Source: Mariprofundaceae bacterium (GTDB taxonomy: Bacteria; Pseudomonadota; Zetaproteobacteria; Mariprofundales; Mariprofundaceae). Taken from it: 6,068 nt of DNA. The stretch is taken from the NCBI GenBank assembly GCA_030950875.1, contig JAUZQS010000254.1, positions 1 to 6,068 on the forward strand. The letters run 5' to 3'. Made by a program: the position numbers and the translations under genes. Under the pieces are notes generated by a model. It was given only the letters and a program-made list of their open reading frames with translations, was not told the origin of the DNA and searched no databases. Below, piece after piece: positions 1-5,250 of this stretch; position 1 is the stretch's first letter; the number at the start of each line of letters is the position of its first letter.

Positions 1-272
1 ATTACCTTCGGTACAACATAAAGTCCTGATTCTATTTTTGGTGCGACAGCTTGCAATGCATCACGACGATTGCCATTGGTCACTACATTGGCACGCAATG
101 GCATGGCTGCATCATGGGGGTGAGCAGTTGGCACAATGCCATCCGTATTTACAGCAGAAAGTTGATCTACGTAACCAAGAATTTTGTTAAGTTGGGGGGT
201 GAGCTCAGCAGCTTCATCATCGGTTAGACGAATACGGGCTAGCATTGCAACCTTTTGAACATCAATATCCAT
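1..272 (-). CDS. gatC: GatC, subunit C of Asp-tRNA(Asn)/Glu-tRNA(Gln) amidotransferase (3' end cut by window)
   Basis: The minus strand encodes 90 complete codons from an ATG at 272-270 to the window edge. The product is the small GatC subunit of the cytoplasmic GatCAB complex, which converts misacylated Glu-tRNA(Gln) or Asp-tRNA(Asn) to the correct aminoacyl-tRNA; GatC is the small subunit that holds the A and B subunits together. Visible family hallmarks are the N-terminal helix with VAMLARIRLTDDE (residues 8-20), the KILGYVDQL segment (about 29-37), the TDGIVPTAHP turn (about 42-51), the LRAN stretch, and the C-terminal APKIESGLYVVPKV. GatC is normally about 95 residues and ends close after VPKVIE, so only a few codons are missing. 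gatA and gatB would be expected just beyond the left edge. The start is supported by an AGAGGT Shine-Dalgarno 8 bases upstream. It points the same way as the upstream purF block but is separated from it by a mobile-element-like insertion. Confidence 0.93.
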   Translation of the reverse strand, partial: MDIDVQKVAMLARIRLTDDEAAELTPQLNKILGYVDQLSAVNTDGIVPTAHPHDAAMPLRANVVTNGNRRDALQAVAPKIESGLYVVPKV

Positions 273-280
273 GTTCTGAT

Positions 281-286
281 ACCTCT
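281..286 (-). promoter_or_regulatory. Ribosome binding site of gatC
   Basis: On the minus strand AGAGGT lies 8 bases before the gatC ATG, a normal Shine-Dalgarno position. It fixes the gatC start. No convincing -35/-10 pair could be placed in the short stretch between this site and the fold-back element; a TATAAC at 292-297 is too close to the ribosome site to be a credible -10. Confidence 0.65.
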
Positions 287-373
287 AAATAGTTATATAC
301 TGAGCCACTTGCAAAACTCTGGGTGGATGAGTGACTCTACTGATAGAATTCAGCGTGCGAAGCATAGACTTAA

Positions 374-386
374 CCCGCATTATTCA
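374..386 (+). repeat. Left terminal inverted repeat of the 202-bp element
   Basis: CCCGCATTATTCA is the exact reverse complement of 563-575. With the flanking ACTTAA included, the pairing runs for 19 bases, from 368 on the left to 581 on the right. Confidence 0.85.
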
Positions 387-412
387 CAAACACTGCCGCA
401 CCCTGACTTGTT

Positions 413-426
413 CCTTTGCTCGCAAC
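413..426 (+). repeat. Left subterminal inverted repeat, paired with 523-536
   Basis: CCTTTGCTCGCAAC matches the reverse complement of 523-536 (CCTTTGTTTGCAAC) at 12 of 14 positions. Both copies lie exactly 39 bases in from their respective element ends, so the pairing is in register with the terminal repeats. This supports a single fold-back element and could mark subterminal transposase sites or a transcript hairpin. Confidence 0.55.
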
Positions 427-522
427 AAATCCCTCGTGCCCCAGTGCATATTCTCTTGCGTAAACGCAATTCACCTAATCGGTCGTCCGTAAACATGGCT
501 ACGGCCTCACTCCTCGGAATCC

Positions 523-536
523 GTTGCAAACAAAGG
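523..536 (-). repeat. Right subterminal inverted repeat, paired with 413-426
   Basis: GTTGCAAACAAAGG is the partner of 413-426, with two mismatches in fourteen, placed symmetrically within the element. Confidence 0.55.
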
Positions 537-562
537 TCCTGCGTAATCATCACGGCGGTTCA

Positions 563-575
563 TGAATAATGCGGG
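563..575 (-). repeat. Right terminal inverted repeat of the 202-bp element
   Basis: TGAATAATGCGGG is the exact reverse complement of 374-386. It is followed by TTAAGT, mirroring the ACTTAA before the left repeat. Confidence 0.85.
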
Positions 576-581
576 TTAAGT

Positions 582-687
582 GCAACCTATCTCCATAGTG
601 AAGTGACTTGTGATGTTAGCTTGTACATTCATGGCTTTATTTTTATGGGATGATGTGCCGTAGGATAGTATTTTATTCGCTGTAAGA
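582..687. other. Unassigned intergenic sequence downstream of the hydrolase gene
   Basis: This stretch lies between the fold-back element and the hydrolase gene. I find no reading frame with a family signature, no RNA gene and no strong promoter or terminator in it. It is mildly AT-rich. Confidence 0.5.
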
Positions 688-707
688 AATCACGATGTTG
701 TGTGATT
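688..707 (-). terminator. Weak stem-loop at the 3' end of the purF block
   Basis: On the minus strand AATCAC and GTGATT form a 6-bp stem with an 8-base loop, overlapping the last codons and stop of the hydrolase gene, followed by TTCTTAC. The stem is short and AT-rich and the T tract is poor, so this is at best a weak terminator or a 3'-end stabilising hairpin. Confidence 0.25.
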
Positions 708-1415
708 AACGAATGTTGCATCAATCCAATTGCCAATTTCTTGGTCTAAGGGCAGGTGCTTAAAGGCAACGCGTTTTGTAAATGGGTTTAGCCAAGCATC
801 GAGACCGATAATTTCAAAATGATCGGCATGTAATGTTCGTACATGTTCACCCCAAAGGGCAGAGGCTACGGAAACCTGCGTATCATTTGCGCCTTCAGCA
901 GCTTGTACGATACGTGCAATTTTAGCTGTTACCCATGGTATTTCTTCCAAGGGTCGACTGGCTGTGTAACTGCGATAATAAATATCGGGCATGTCGGGTG
1001 TTTGCTTATTAAATGTAGCCATATGTTCTGCGGTAAGTGCATTTAGACCATCTAATAAACGTGCAAAGAAAAAGTTTTGGCTTATGTAATCTGCTGCAGG
1101 TGAGCCTCGATGTGGTGAGGCCAGTGTAGTAAGGCTTTGAACTTTTTTATACCCATCAAGGTGGGTAATATAATACCGCGCATAAATGCCACCCATGGAA
1201 TGAGCGACGAAGTGTAATGGTGTGGTTTCATGTATGAGTTGTTTTTCAAGGGATTGAGCTTGAATTTCAATATTGCTAACAGGAGGTACTTTCGGAACAA
1301 TGACTCTAAAACCTGCACGAAGATAAAGTTCTTTCACGCCCCTAAAATATTCATGCCAAAGAATACGGCGAGAACCAAACAGGCCGTGCAATAAGACAAT
1401 AGTTTTTTGACTCAT
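690..1415 (-). CDS. Alpha/beta-hydrolase, lipase-like (triacylglycerol lipase/esterase group)
   Basis: The 241-residue product is an alpha/beta-hydrolase, probably an esterase or lipase acting on an unknown ester. The sequence opens with TIVLLHGLFG (residues 5-14), the strand plus HG oxyanion motif. The nucleophile elbow is AHSMGG with Ser73. ASPHRGSPAADY (99-110) resembles the motif that follows the elbow strand in the Pseudomonas/Burkholderia lipase group. Asp178 in EGANDTQVSVASALWG and His199 in HADHFEIIG are the likely remaining triad members. There is no signal peptide or membrane segment, so a cytoplasmic location is inferred, unlike the secreted lipases. The ATG overlaps the purF stop as ATGA, which implies translational coupling; a GGAGG sits only 2 bases before the ATG, and the next in-frame Met (residue 74) lies past the nucleophile. 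The substrate cannot be told from sequence, and no purine-related role is evident. A thioesterase or lactonase activity is also possible. Confidence 0.85.
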   Translation of the reverse strand: MSQKTIVLLHGLFGSRRILWHEYFRGVKELYLRAGFRVIVPKVPPVSNIEIQAQSLEKQLIHETTPLHFVAHSMGGIYARYYITHLDGYKKVQSLTTLASPHRGSPAADYISQNFFFARLLDGLNALTAEHMATFNKQTPDMPDIYYRSYTASRPLEEIPWVTAKIARIVQAAEGANDTQVSVASALWGEHVRTLHADHFEIIGLDAWLNPFTKRVAFKHLPLDQEIGNWIDATFVNHTTS

Positions 1416-2842
1416 GGCCTCCGGCTATAGAATCGCAATAATGATAATTGAGGGGAACGCGCAGGATCAATGTCGACAGGATAGTTGCCTGAAAAGCATG
1501 CGTCGCAATGTTGGTCTTGTGGTTTTCCTACGGCACGATACATGCCTTCAAAGGATACGAATTCCAATGAATCGGCATTAATCGCCTTGCACATTTCATC
1601 CAAATTCATCTGATTGGCCATGAGCTCTTCTGAATTAGGCGTATCGACACCATAAAAACATGAATGTTTGGTGGGAGGGCTAGAAATGCGCATATGCACC
1701 TCTTTTGCACCCGCAGCACGGACCATCTCAACAATTTTCCGACTGGTTGTGCCGCGTACAATCGAATCGTCGACCAATATGACGCGTTTGCCTTTAATCA
1801 TATGGCGGTTGGCATTGAGTTTGAGTTTTACACCAAAGTTACGAATGGACTGTTGCGGTTCAATAAATGTTCTACCGATATAATGATTGCGAATTAAGCC
1901 AAGTTGGAAGGGAATACCCGTTGCCTCGGCATAACCCATGGCTGGCGGCACACCAGAATCGGGAACAGGCACAATAAGATCCGCTTCAATGGGCGACTCT
2001 TTGCCCAATTCAACACCGATTTTATAGCGAGCATCATAAACATTTACGCCTTCTAACGTGGAGTCGGGGCGTGCAAAATAAACATATTCAAAAACACAAA
2101 ATTTAGGATCAGTTGAATCGAAAGGAAATAGGCTGGTAACTTCACCATTTTCAATCACAACCATTTCACCAGCTTTTACATCGCGTACATATTCAGCACC
2201 AACCAAATCAAAAGCACATGTCTCAGAAGCTAAAACCCATGACTTACCAAGCTTCCCTAAAACCAACGGTCGAATGCCATTGCGATCACGCACACCGACC
2301 ATGCGTTTCTCAACCAATACGAGCAGTGAAAAACCACCTGTTAAACGGTTGACGGCCTCAGCCACACGATCTTGCATGCGCGACTGTTTACTTTTTGCAA
2401 CCAAATGAATAAGCACTTCTGTGTCAGAAGTAGACTGAAATATTGAGCCGCCTTGCTCGAGTTCCTTGCGTAGTTCGGGGGCGTTAACAATGTTTCCATT
2501 GTGGCACATGGCAATGCCACCGTGAGCATATTCAAAGGAGAATGGCTGGCAGTTGCGCAAGCCAGATTCGCCCGATGTTGAATAGCGAACATGACCAATA
2601 GCGGCAGTGCCTTGCAGTTGTTTAATATCAGATTTTTGAAAGACATCAGCGACCAATCCCATGCCGCGATGGCTATTAAAACTATGTCCGTCGGTGGTAA
2701 CAATACCTGCTGATTCTTGACCACGATGTTGTTGGGCATACAAGCCTAGATAGGTTTGGTTTGCAGCTTCTGGGTGGTCTGAAATTCCGAATACTCCGCA
2801 TTCATCACGGAAGTGGTCGTAATCGTCAGAAATAGCGTTCAT
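1412..2842 (-). CDS. purF: Amidophosphoribosyltransferase (glutamine PRPP amidotransferase), Bacillus-type with propeptide and Fe-S ligands
   Basis: PurF catalyses the first committed step of de novo purine synthesis: PRPP plus glutamine gives 5-phosphoribosylamine. I chose the ATG at 2842 (476 residues) because GAGG lies 6 bases upstream; an in-frame ATG at 2854 overlapping the cvpA stop has no ribosome site. Residues 1-14 (ending RDE) precede CGVFGI, so Cys15 would become the N-terminal nucleophile after propeptide removal. The Ntn glutaminase domain follows, with YAQQHRGQESAG (35-46), RYSTSG (86-91) and CHNGNIVN (113-120). The C-terminal phosphoribosyltransferase domain carries the PRPP loop VILVDDSIVRGTT (354-366). 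Cys249, Cys395, Cys446 and Cys449 (the last two in CDACFSG) match the four cluster ligands of the B. subtilis enzyme, so a 4Fe-4S cluster is expected. The E. coli enzyme instead begins MCGIVG and lacks the cluster. It is coupled to cvpA upstream and to the hydrolase gene downstream. Confidence 0.97.
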   Translation of the reverse strand: MNAISDDYDHFRDECGVFGISDHPEAANQTYLGLYAQQHRGQESAGIVTTDGHSFNSHRGMGLVADVFQKSDIKQLQGTAAIGHVRYSTSGESGLRNCQPFSFEYAHGGIAMCHNGNIVNAPELRKELEQGGSIFQSTSDTEVLIHLVAKSKQSRMQDRVAEAVNRLTGGFSLLVLVEKRMVGVRDRNGIRPLVLGKLGKSWVLASETCAFDLVGAEYVRDVKAGEMVVIENGEVTSLFPFDSTDPKFCVFEYVYFARPDSTLEGVNVYDARYKIGVELGKESPIEADLIVPVPDSGVPPAMGYAEATGIPFQLGLIRNHYIGRTFIEPQQSIRNFGVKLKLNANRHMIKGKRVILVDDSIVRGTTSRKIVEMVRAAGAKEVHMRISSPPTKHSCFYGVDTPNSEELMANQMNLDEMCKAINADSLEFVSFEGMYRAVGKPQDQHCDACFSGNYPVDIDPARSPQLSLLRFYSRRP

Positions 2843-2848
2843 GGATGG

Positions 2849-2852
2849 CCTC
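2849..2852 (-). promoter_or_regulatory. Ribosome binding site deciding the purF start
   Basis: GAGG on the minus strand overlaps the TGA stop of cvpA and lies 6 bases before the ATG at 2842. The alternative ATG at 2854 has only CAACAGCTCCA before it and no Shine-Dalgarno. This favours a 14-residue rather than an 18-residue leader before the catalytic Cys. Confidence 0.6.
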
Positions 2853-3453
2853 ATTGGAGCTGTTGTTGGATAATAGATTTTAAGGCTTCTTTATCGCCAA
2901 TTGGTATATCTTTGAATATGGTTTTGGTCGTTGTGGTCCGTTGTTGAGGTGCTGCAAGTCCTGCCTTTCCTTGTCGTGAAAATGGGTAACCTTCAGGAAT
3001 AGCTTGACCCAATAAATCAGCAGCTTGGATAGCGTAAGGCGTTAACAAACTTTTCTTGGCCCATGCTTGGTCGGGCTTGGTATAAGAAGTGTAAATAAGA
3101 AATGATAGGGCGATGAGCAATAAACCACGGGCAATACCGAAAAACATGCCCAATGTACGGTCGGTCGCGGTAAGATCTGCCATATCGACGAGTTTGCGAA
3201 CCAATGCGCCGATAAGTCCAACAACAATCATAATAATCACAAATATCATGATGAAACCAGCAATATCGGCGGTGGTACTATTCGGAATCCATTGATTTAG
3301 AAAATCACCGGCAGTTCCAGATGTGCGACTGGCAATAAGGAATGCCGCTACGAGACCGATAAGCGAGATGATTTCTCGGACAAAGCCGCGCCATAGTGAA
3401 AGTACCATGGAGAGTCCAACAATGCCGATTAGGATATAATCAAAATAGTTCAC
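2851..3453 (-). CDS. cvpA: CvpA family inner-membrane protein
   Basis: A 200-residue integral membrane protein of the CvpA (colicin V production) family. Its molecular role is still poorly defined; the family has been linked to colicin V export and envelope homeostasis. The GTG start at 3453 gives the usual family opening MNYFDYILIGIVGLS, with AGGTGG 5 bases upstream; the frame stays open to a TTG at 3474, which would add seven residues with no ribosome site. Four hydrophobic segments are visible: about residues 6-22, 28-44, 63-87 and 101-124. RGFVREIISLIG (22-33) and the family signature TDRTLGMFFGIARG (95-108) are present. A tail of about 75 residues follows the last segment, with a PFSRQGKAG patch and a run of TTTTKT. 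The gene ends 8 bases before purF, the same cvpA-purF pairing as in E. coli. A 111-base gap separates it from radA. Confidence 0.92.
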   Translation of the reverse strand: MNYFDYILIGIVGLSMVLSLWRGFVREIISLIGLVAAFLIASRTSGTAGDFLNQWIPNSTTADIAGFIMIFVIIMIVVGLIGALVRKLVDMADLTATDRTLGMFFGIARGLLLIALSFLIYTSYTKPDQAWAKKSLLTPYAIQAADLLGQAIPEGYPFSRQGKAGLAAPQQRTTTTKTIFKDIPIGDKEALKSIIQQQLQ

Positions 3454-3458
3454 ATGAA

Positions 3459-3464
3459 CCACCT
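3459..3464 (-). promoter_or_regulatory. Ribosome binding site deciding the GTG start of cvpA
   Basis: AGGTGG on the minus strand lies 5 bases before the GTG at 3453-3451. It supports the GTG start, which also gives the canonical MNYFDY N-terminus, over the in-frame TTG upstream. Confidence 0.6.
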
Positions 3465-3564
3465 GTATTTGCAAATAACAGTATTACACAGTGCTGAGTG
3501 AAAGTGCTTGAATGCATACAAAACTTTTTCAGACCCCTTTAACATGAATAAAAATACATGTGTA
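3465..3564 (-). promoter_or_regulatory. radA-cvpA gap, likely upstream region of the cvpA-purF-hydrolase block
   Basis: This AT-rich gap is the only sizeable space before the coupled cvpA-purF-hydrolase genes and is the natural place for their promoter. On the minus strand a TGTGTAATACT about 30 bases before the GTG could contain a -10 element (TAATAC), but the sequence 17 bases upstream is a poor -35. I could not recognise a purine-repressor operator or a purine riboswitch. Just after the radA stop, ACATG and CATGT can pair around an AT-rich loop, but there is no T tract to make it a terminator. Confidence 0.25.
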
Positions 3565-4941
3565 TCAGTGTAAAGCCATTTGTGCTGCGCCAGATAGATG
3601 TTTAACGGGAATAAAATCAGGAGCAGTCACCGTGTCGCGAAGCGTAGCAGCAAGATTGGCTTCCTGCACTCTTGTGTGATTTTCATGCGGCATGAGCATT
3701 TGTGTAAAGCCTAAATTGGCAGCTTCTCTGGTACGGTTTTCGGGGTTGCCAACGGGCCTGATTTCACCAGTTAAGCCAACCTCTCCAAACACTGCCATCT
3801 TGTATGGTAAAGGCTTTTCTTGATAGGCGGAAAGAATTGCCAATAGTACGGCAAGATCTGCAGCAGGCTCGGAAATCTTTGCGCCGCCTGCAACATTTAC
3901 ATACACATCATGTCCAGAGAGTGGGATGCCGATACGTCGTTCTAGCACAGCGGTGAGCATGGCAATGCGATTCACATCCAGACCTACCGATGAGCGTTTT
4001 GGTGTGGCATAGACAGTTGGGGCAACCAAAGCTTGTACTTCGACCAACAAAGGACGCGTGCCTTCCATGCATGCCAAAACAACCGAGCCAGGTGTGTCTG
4101 CGGCGCGTTCCGATAAAAATAGCCGTGAGGCATCACGAATACCAATGAGTCCTCTATCTGACATTTCAAAGACACCAATTTCACCTGCCGGTCCGAAGCG
4201 ATTTTTAACAGCTCGTATAATCCGATGTGCATGGCCTCGATCTCCCTCAAAATAAAGCACTGCATCAACCATGTGTTCCAATACGCGTGGGCCTGCCAAA
4301 GCACCATCTTTGGTGACATGACCAACCAAAATCAAGGCATGATTCTGTTGTTTGCAGTTCTGAATGAGGGCGGATGCACAATCACGTACTTGTGAAACAG
4401 TGCCAGGCGCACTGCTCAAAAGATTGCTGACGGTGGTTTGAATGGAATCAACAATCACGGCAATGGGCTTAAGCTTAGTGATGGTTGCAAGCATGGATTC
4501 GAGCTCACATGCTGATACCAATTGTAGTTGGGGATGTAAGGCTTGAATGCGTTCACCACGCAAACGTACTTGTTGGGTGGATTCTTCACCCGTGATGTAA
4601 AGTACTGTGCCTTGTGCTGATAGCTTGGCGGCCGCCTGCAACAAAATTGTAGATTTTCCAATGCCAGGGTCACCACCGATTAAAATAGCTGAGCCAGGCA
4701 CAATGCCGCCACCCAAAACGCGATCTAACTCTTCAATATCTGTGGAGCGGCGAGGGTTTTCTTGTGTGGAAATATCCGTAATAGATACGGTGTTTAGTGC
4801 TTTACCCTTTTTGCCAATGCGAGGGGTACTTTCAATCACTTGCTCACTGATGCAGTTCCATGCATTGCAATCAGGACATTGCCCCGCCCATTTGCGATGT
4901 TCTGAGGCGCAGCTTTGACATACGAATAAGGATTTTGCCAT
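3565..4941 (-). CDS. radA: DNA repair protein RadA (Sms), RecA-like branch-migration ATPase
   Basis: RadA is a hexameric ATPase that works with RecA in homologous recombination, extending and processing strand-exchange intermediates. The ATG at 4941 gives 458 residues, close to the 460 of E. coli, and the usual start MAKSLFVCQSC; the open frame continues to a TTG at 4950 that would add only three residues. Domains in order: an N-terminal zinc finger (Cys8, Cys11, Cys22, Cys25); Walker A GGDPGIGKST (89-98, Lys96); Walker B AVIVD (161-165); the RadA-specific KNRFG motif (246-250) preceded by a basic HAHRIIRAV stretch; and a C-terminal Lon-like domain (about 280-445) with VYVNVAGGAKISEPAADLA and FGEVGLTGEIRPV, which in RadA is structural and lacks the protease serine. 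All key residues are intact. No Shine-Dalgarno is visible upstream, and a MITE-like element ends 49 bases before the ATG. Confidence 0.97.
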   Translation of the reverse strand: MAKSLFVCQSCASEHRKWAGQCPDCNAWNCISEQVIESTPRIGKKGKALNTVSITDISTQENPRRSTDIEELDRVLGGGIVPGSAILIGGDPGIGKSTILLQAAAKLSAQGTVLYITGEESTQQVRLRGERIQALHPQLQLVSACELESMLATITKLKPIAVIVDSIQTTVSNLLSSAPGTVSQVRDCASALIQNCKQQNHALILVGHVTKDGALAGPRVLEHMVDAVLYFEGDRGHAHRIIRAVKNRFGPAGEIGVFEMSDRGLIGIRDASRLFLSERAADTPGSVVLACMEGTRPLLVEVQALVAPTVYATPKRSSVGLDVNRIAMLTAVLERRIGIPLSGHDVYVNVAGGAKISEPAADLAVLLAILSAYQEKPLPYKMAVFGEVGLTGEIRPVGNPENRTREAANLGFTQMLMPHENHTRVQEANLAATLRDTVTAPDFIPVKHLSGAAQMALH

Positions 4942-4990
4942 GTGCGCCAAGCTAGCAGAGGTGAGGTTGGATTGTCATGGTGTTCTAATA

Positions 4991-5011
4991 CCTAGATCCT
5001 GCAAGTGTTTG
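4991..5011 (+). repeat. Left terminal inverted repeat of the 162-bp element
   Basis: Twenty-one bases starting CCTAGATCC are the exact reverse complement of 5132-5152. The next base mismatches, after which 7 of 10 positions still pair. Confidence 0.92.
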
Positions 5012-5046
5012 CACATACATAGCGCAACCTCTTAATTCACTTGGAC

Positions 5047-5096
5047 TATTGAAAAAACACTCACTCTCAATAAGGTGACTACGTGTTTTTTCAATA
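5047..5096. repeat. Internal palindrome of the 162-bp element, possible bidirectional terminator hairpin
   Basis: TATTGAAAAAACAC (5047-5060) is the perfect reverse complement of GTGTTTTTTCAATA (5083-5096), with a 22-base loop. The stem contains A6/T6 runs. In either direction the transcript would form a 14-bp hairpin with a U run in its 3' arm. Because the U run is inside the stem, this is not a textbook terminator, but it could slow or stop transcription from ung into radA. Confidence 0.6.
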
Positions 5097-5131
5097 CGCC
5101 ATGTAAACCAATATCTTACACTCTGCACGTA

Positions 5132-5152
5132 CAAACACTTGCAGGATCTAGG
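5132..5152 (-). repeat. Right terminal inverted repeat of the 162-bp element
   Basis: This is the exact reverse complement of 4991-5011, directly followed by the TAATA duplication. Confidence 0.92.
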
Positions 5153-5196
5153 TAATACGCATGTTAATATTTATTAGAGCCCGCTCGCATTTATTC

Positions 5197-5216
5197 ATCA
5201 TAAAGAGATTTATGAT
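5197..5216. other. Small AT-rich stem-loop downstream of ung
   Basis: ATCATAAA and TTTATGAT form a perfect 8-bp stem around a 4-base loop (GAGA on the plus strand, UCUC in the ung transcript). It lies about 35 bases after the ung stop. No T tract follows on the minus strand, so it may be a 3'-end hairpin for the ung transcript rather than a true terminator, or chance in AT-rich DNA. Apart from this hairpin, 5158-5250 shows nothing recognisable. Confidence 0.3.
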
Positions 5217-5250
5217 CAGTTCGGTATGCTTAGCAAAGATGGAAAGGAGC

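Larger units (their letters stand above)
370..579. mobile_element. MITE-like fold-back element (374-575) flanked by TTAA duplications
   Basis: A 202-bp segment at 374-575 begins CCCGCATTATTCA and ends with the exact reverse complement TGAATAATGCGGG. It is flanked on both sides by TTAA (370-373 and 576-579). The bases outside, AC on the left and GT on the right, would make the rejoined empty site ACTTAAGT, a palindrome, which extends the visible inverted repeat to 19 bp. A second inverted pair sits inside, 39 bases from each end. No long credible reading frame is contained. Short length, perfect ends and a short target duplication are what a non-autonomous MITE or an internally deleted insertion sequence looks like. 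A 4-bp duplication and ends starting CC fit the IS1380 group, but this family assignment is inference. It occupies the space between the hydrolase gene and gatC, with no gene interrupted. Confidence 0.7.
4986..5157. mobile_element. MITE-like element (4991-5152) with 21-bp terminal inverted repeats and 5-bp TAATA duplication
   Basis: A 162-bp segment at 4991-5152 begins CCTAGATCCTGCAAGTGTTT and ends with its exact reverse complement. The ends are perfect for 21 bp, then continue imperfectly for about another 11. Both sides carry the same pentamer TAATA (4986-4990 and 5153-5157), a clear target-site duplication. The interior has a second palindrome (5047-5060 with 5083-5096) and no credible gene. 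These are the marks of a non-autonomous miniature element. The CCTAGAT ends and a 5-bp AT-rich duplication resemble the IS1380 group (ISEcp1 has ends starting CCTAGATT), so mobilisation by such a transposase is a reasonable inference. It lies between ung and radA, just upstream of radA, and breaks no gene. Confidence 0.85.

Noticed and set aside
255..569. Plus-strand open frame of 104 codons
   Set aside because: It starts at a TTG inside antisense gatC, runs through the fold-back element, has no ribosome site and no recognisable family; its composition looks non-coding.
374..575. The fold-back element as a CRISPR repeat unit or structured RNA gene
   Set aside because: There is only one pair of inverted ends, no direct-repeat/spacer periodicity, and the central part does not pair well; a transposable element explains the TTAA flanks better.
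2843..2854. ATG at 2854 as the purF start (ATGA overlap with cvpA)
   Set aside because: There is no Shine-Dalgarno before it, while the ATG at 2842 has GAGG at a good distance and still leaves a propeptide before the nucleophile Cys.
3454..3474. TTG at 3474 as the cvpA start
   Set aside because: It has no ribosome site; the GTG at 3453 has one and gives the canonical CvpA N-terminus.
3541..3565. Hairpin after radA as a terminator (ACATG/CATGT)
   Set aside because: The stem is only about 5 bp with an AT-rich loop and no T tract follows on the minus strand.
4942..4950. TTG at 4950 as the radA start
   Set aside because: The ATG three codons later gives the standard MAKS-type RadA N-terminus, and neither has a better ribosome site.
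4952..4978. Eight-codon leader reading frame (MTIQPHLC) upstream of radA
   Set aside because: It has no ribosome site, no repeated regulatory codons and no attenuator-like structure; probably chance.
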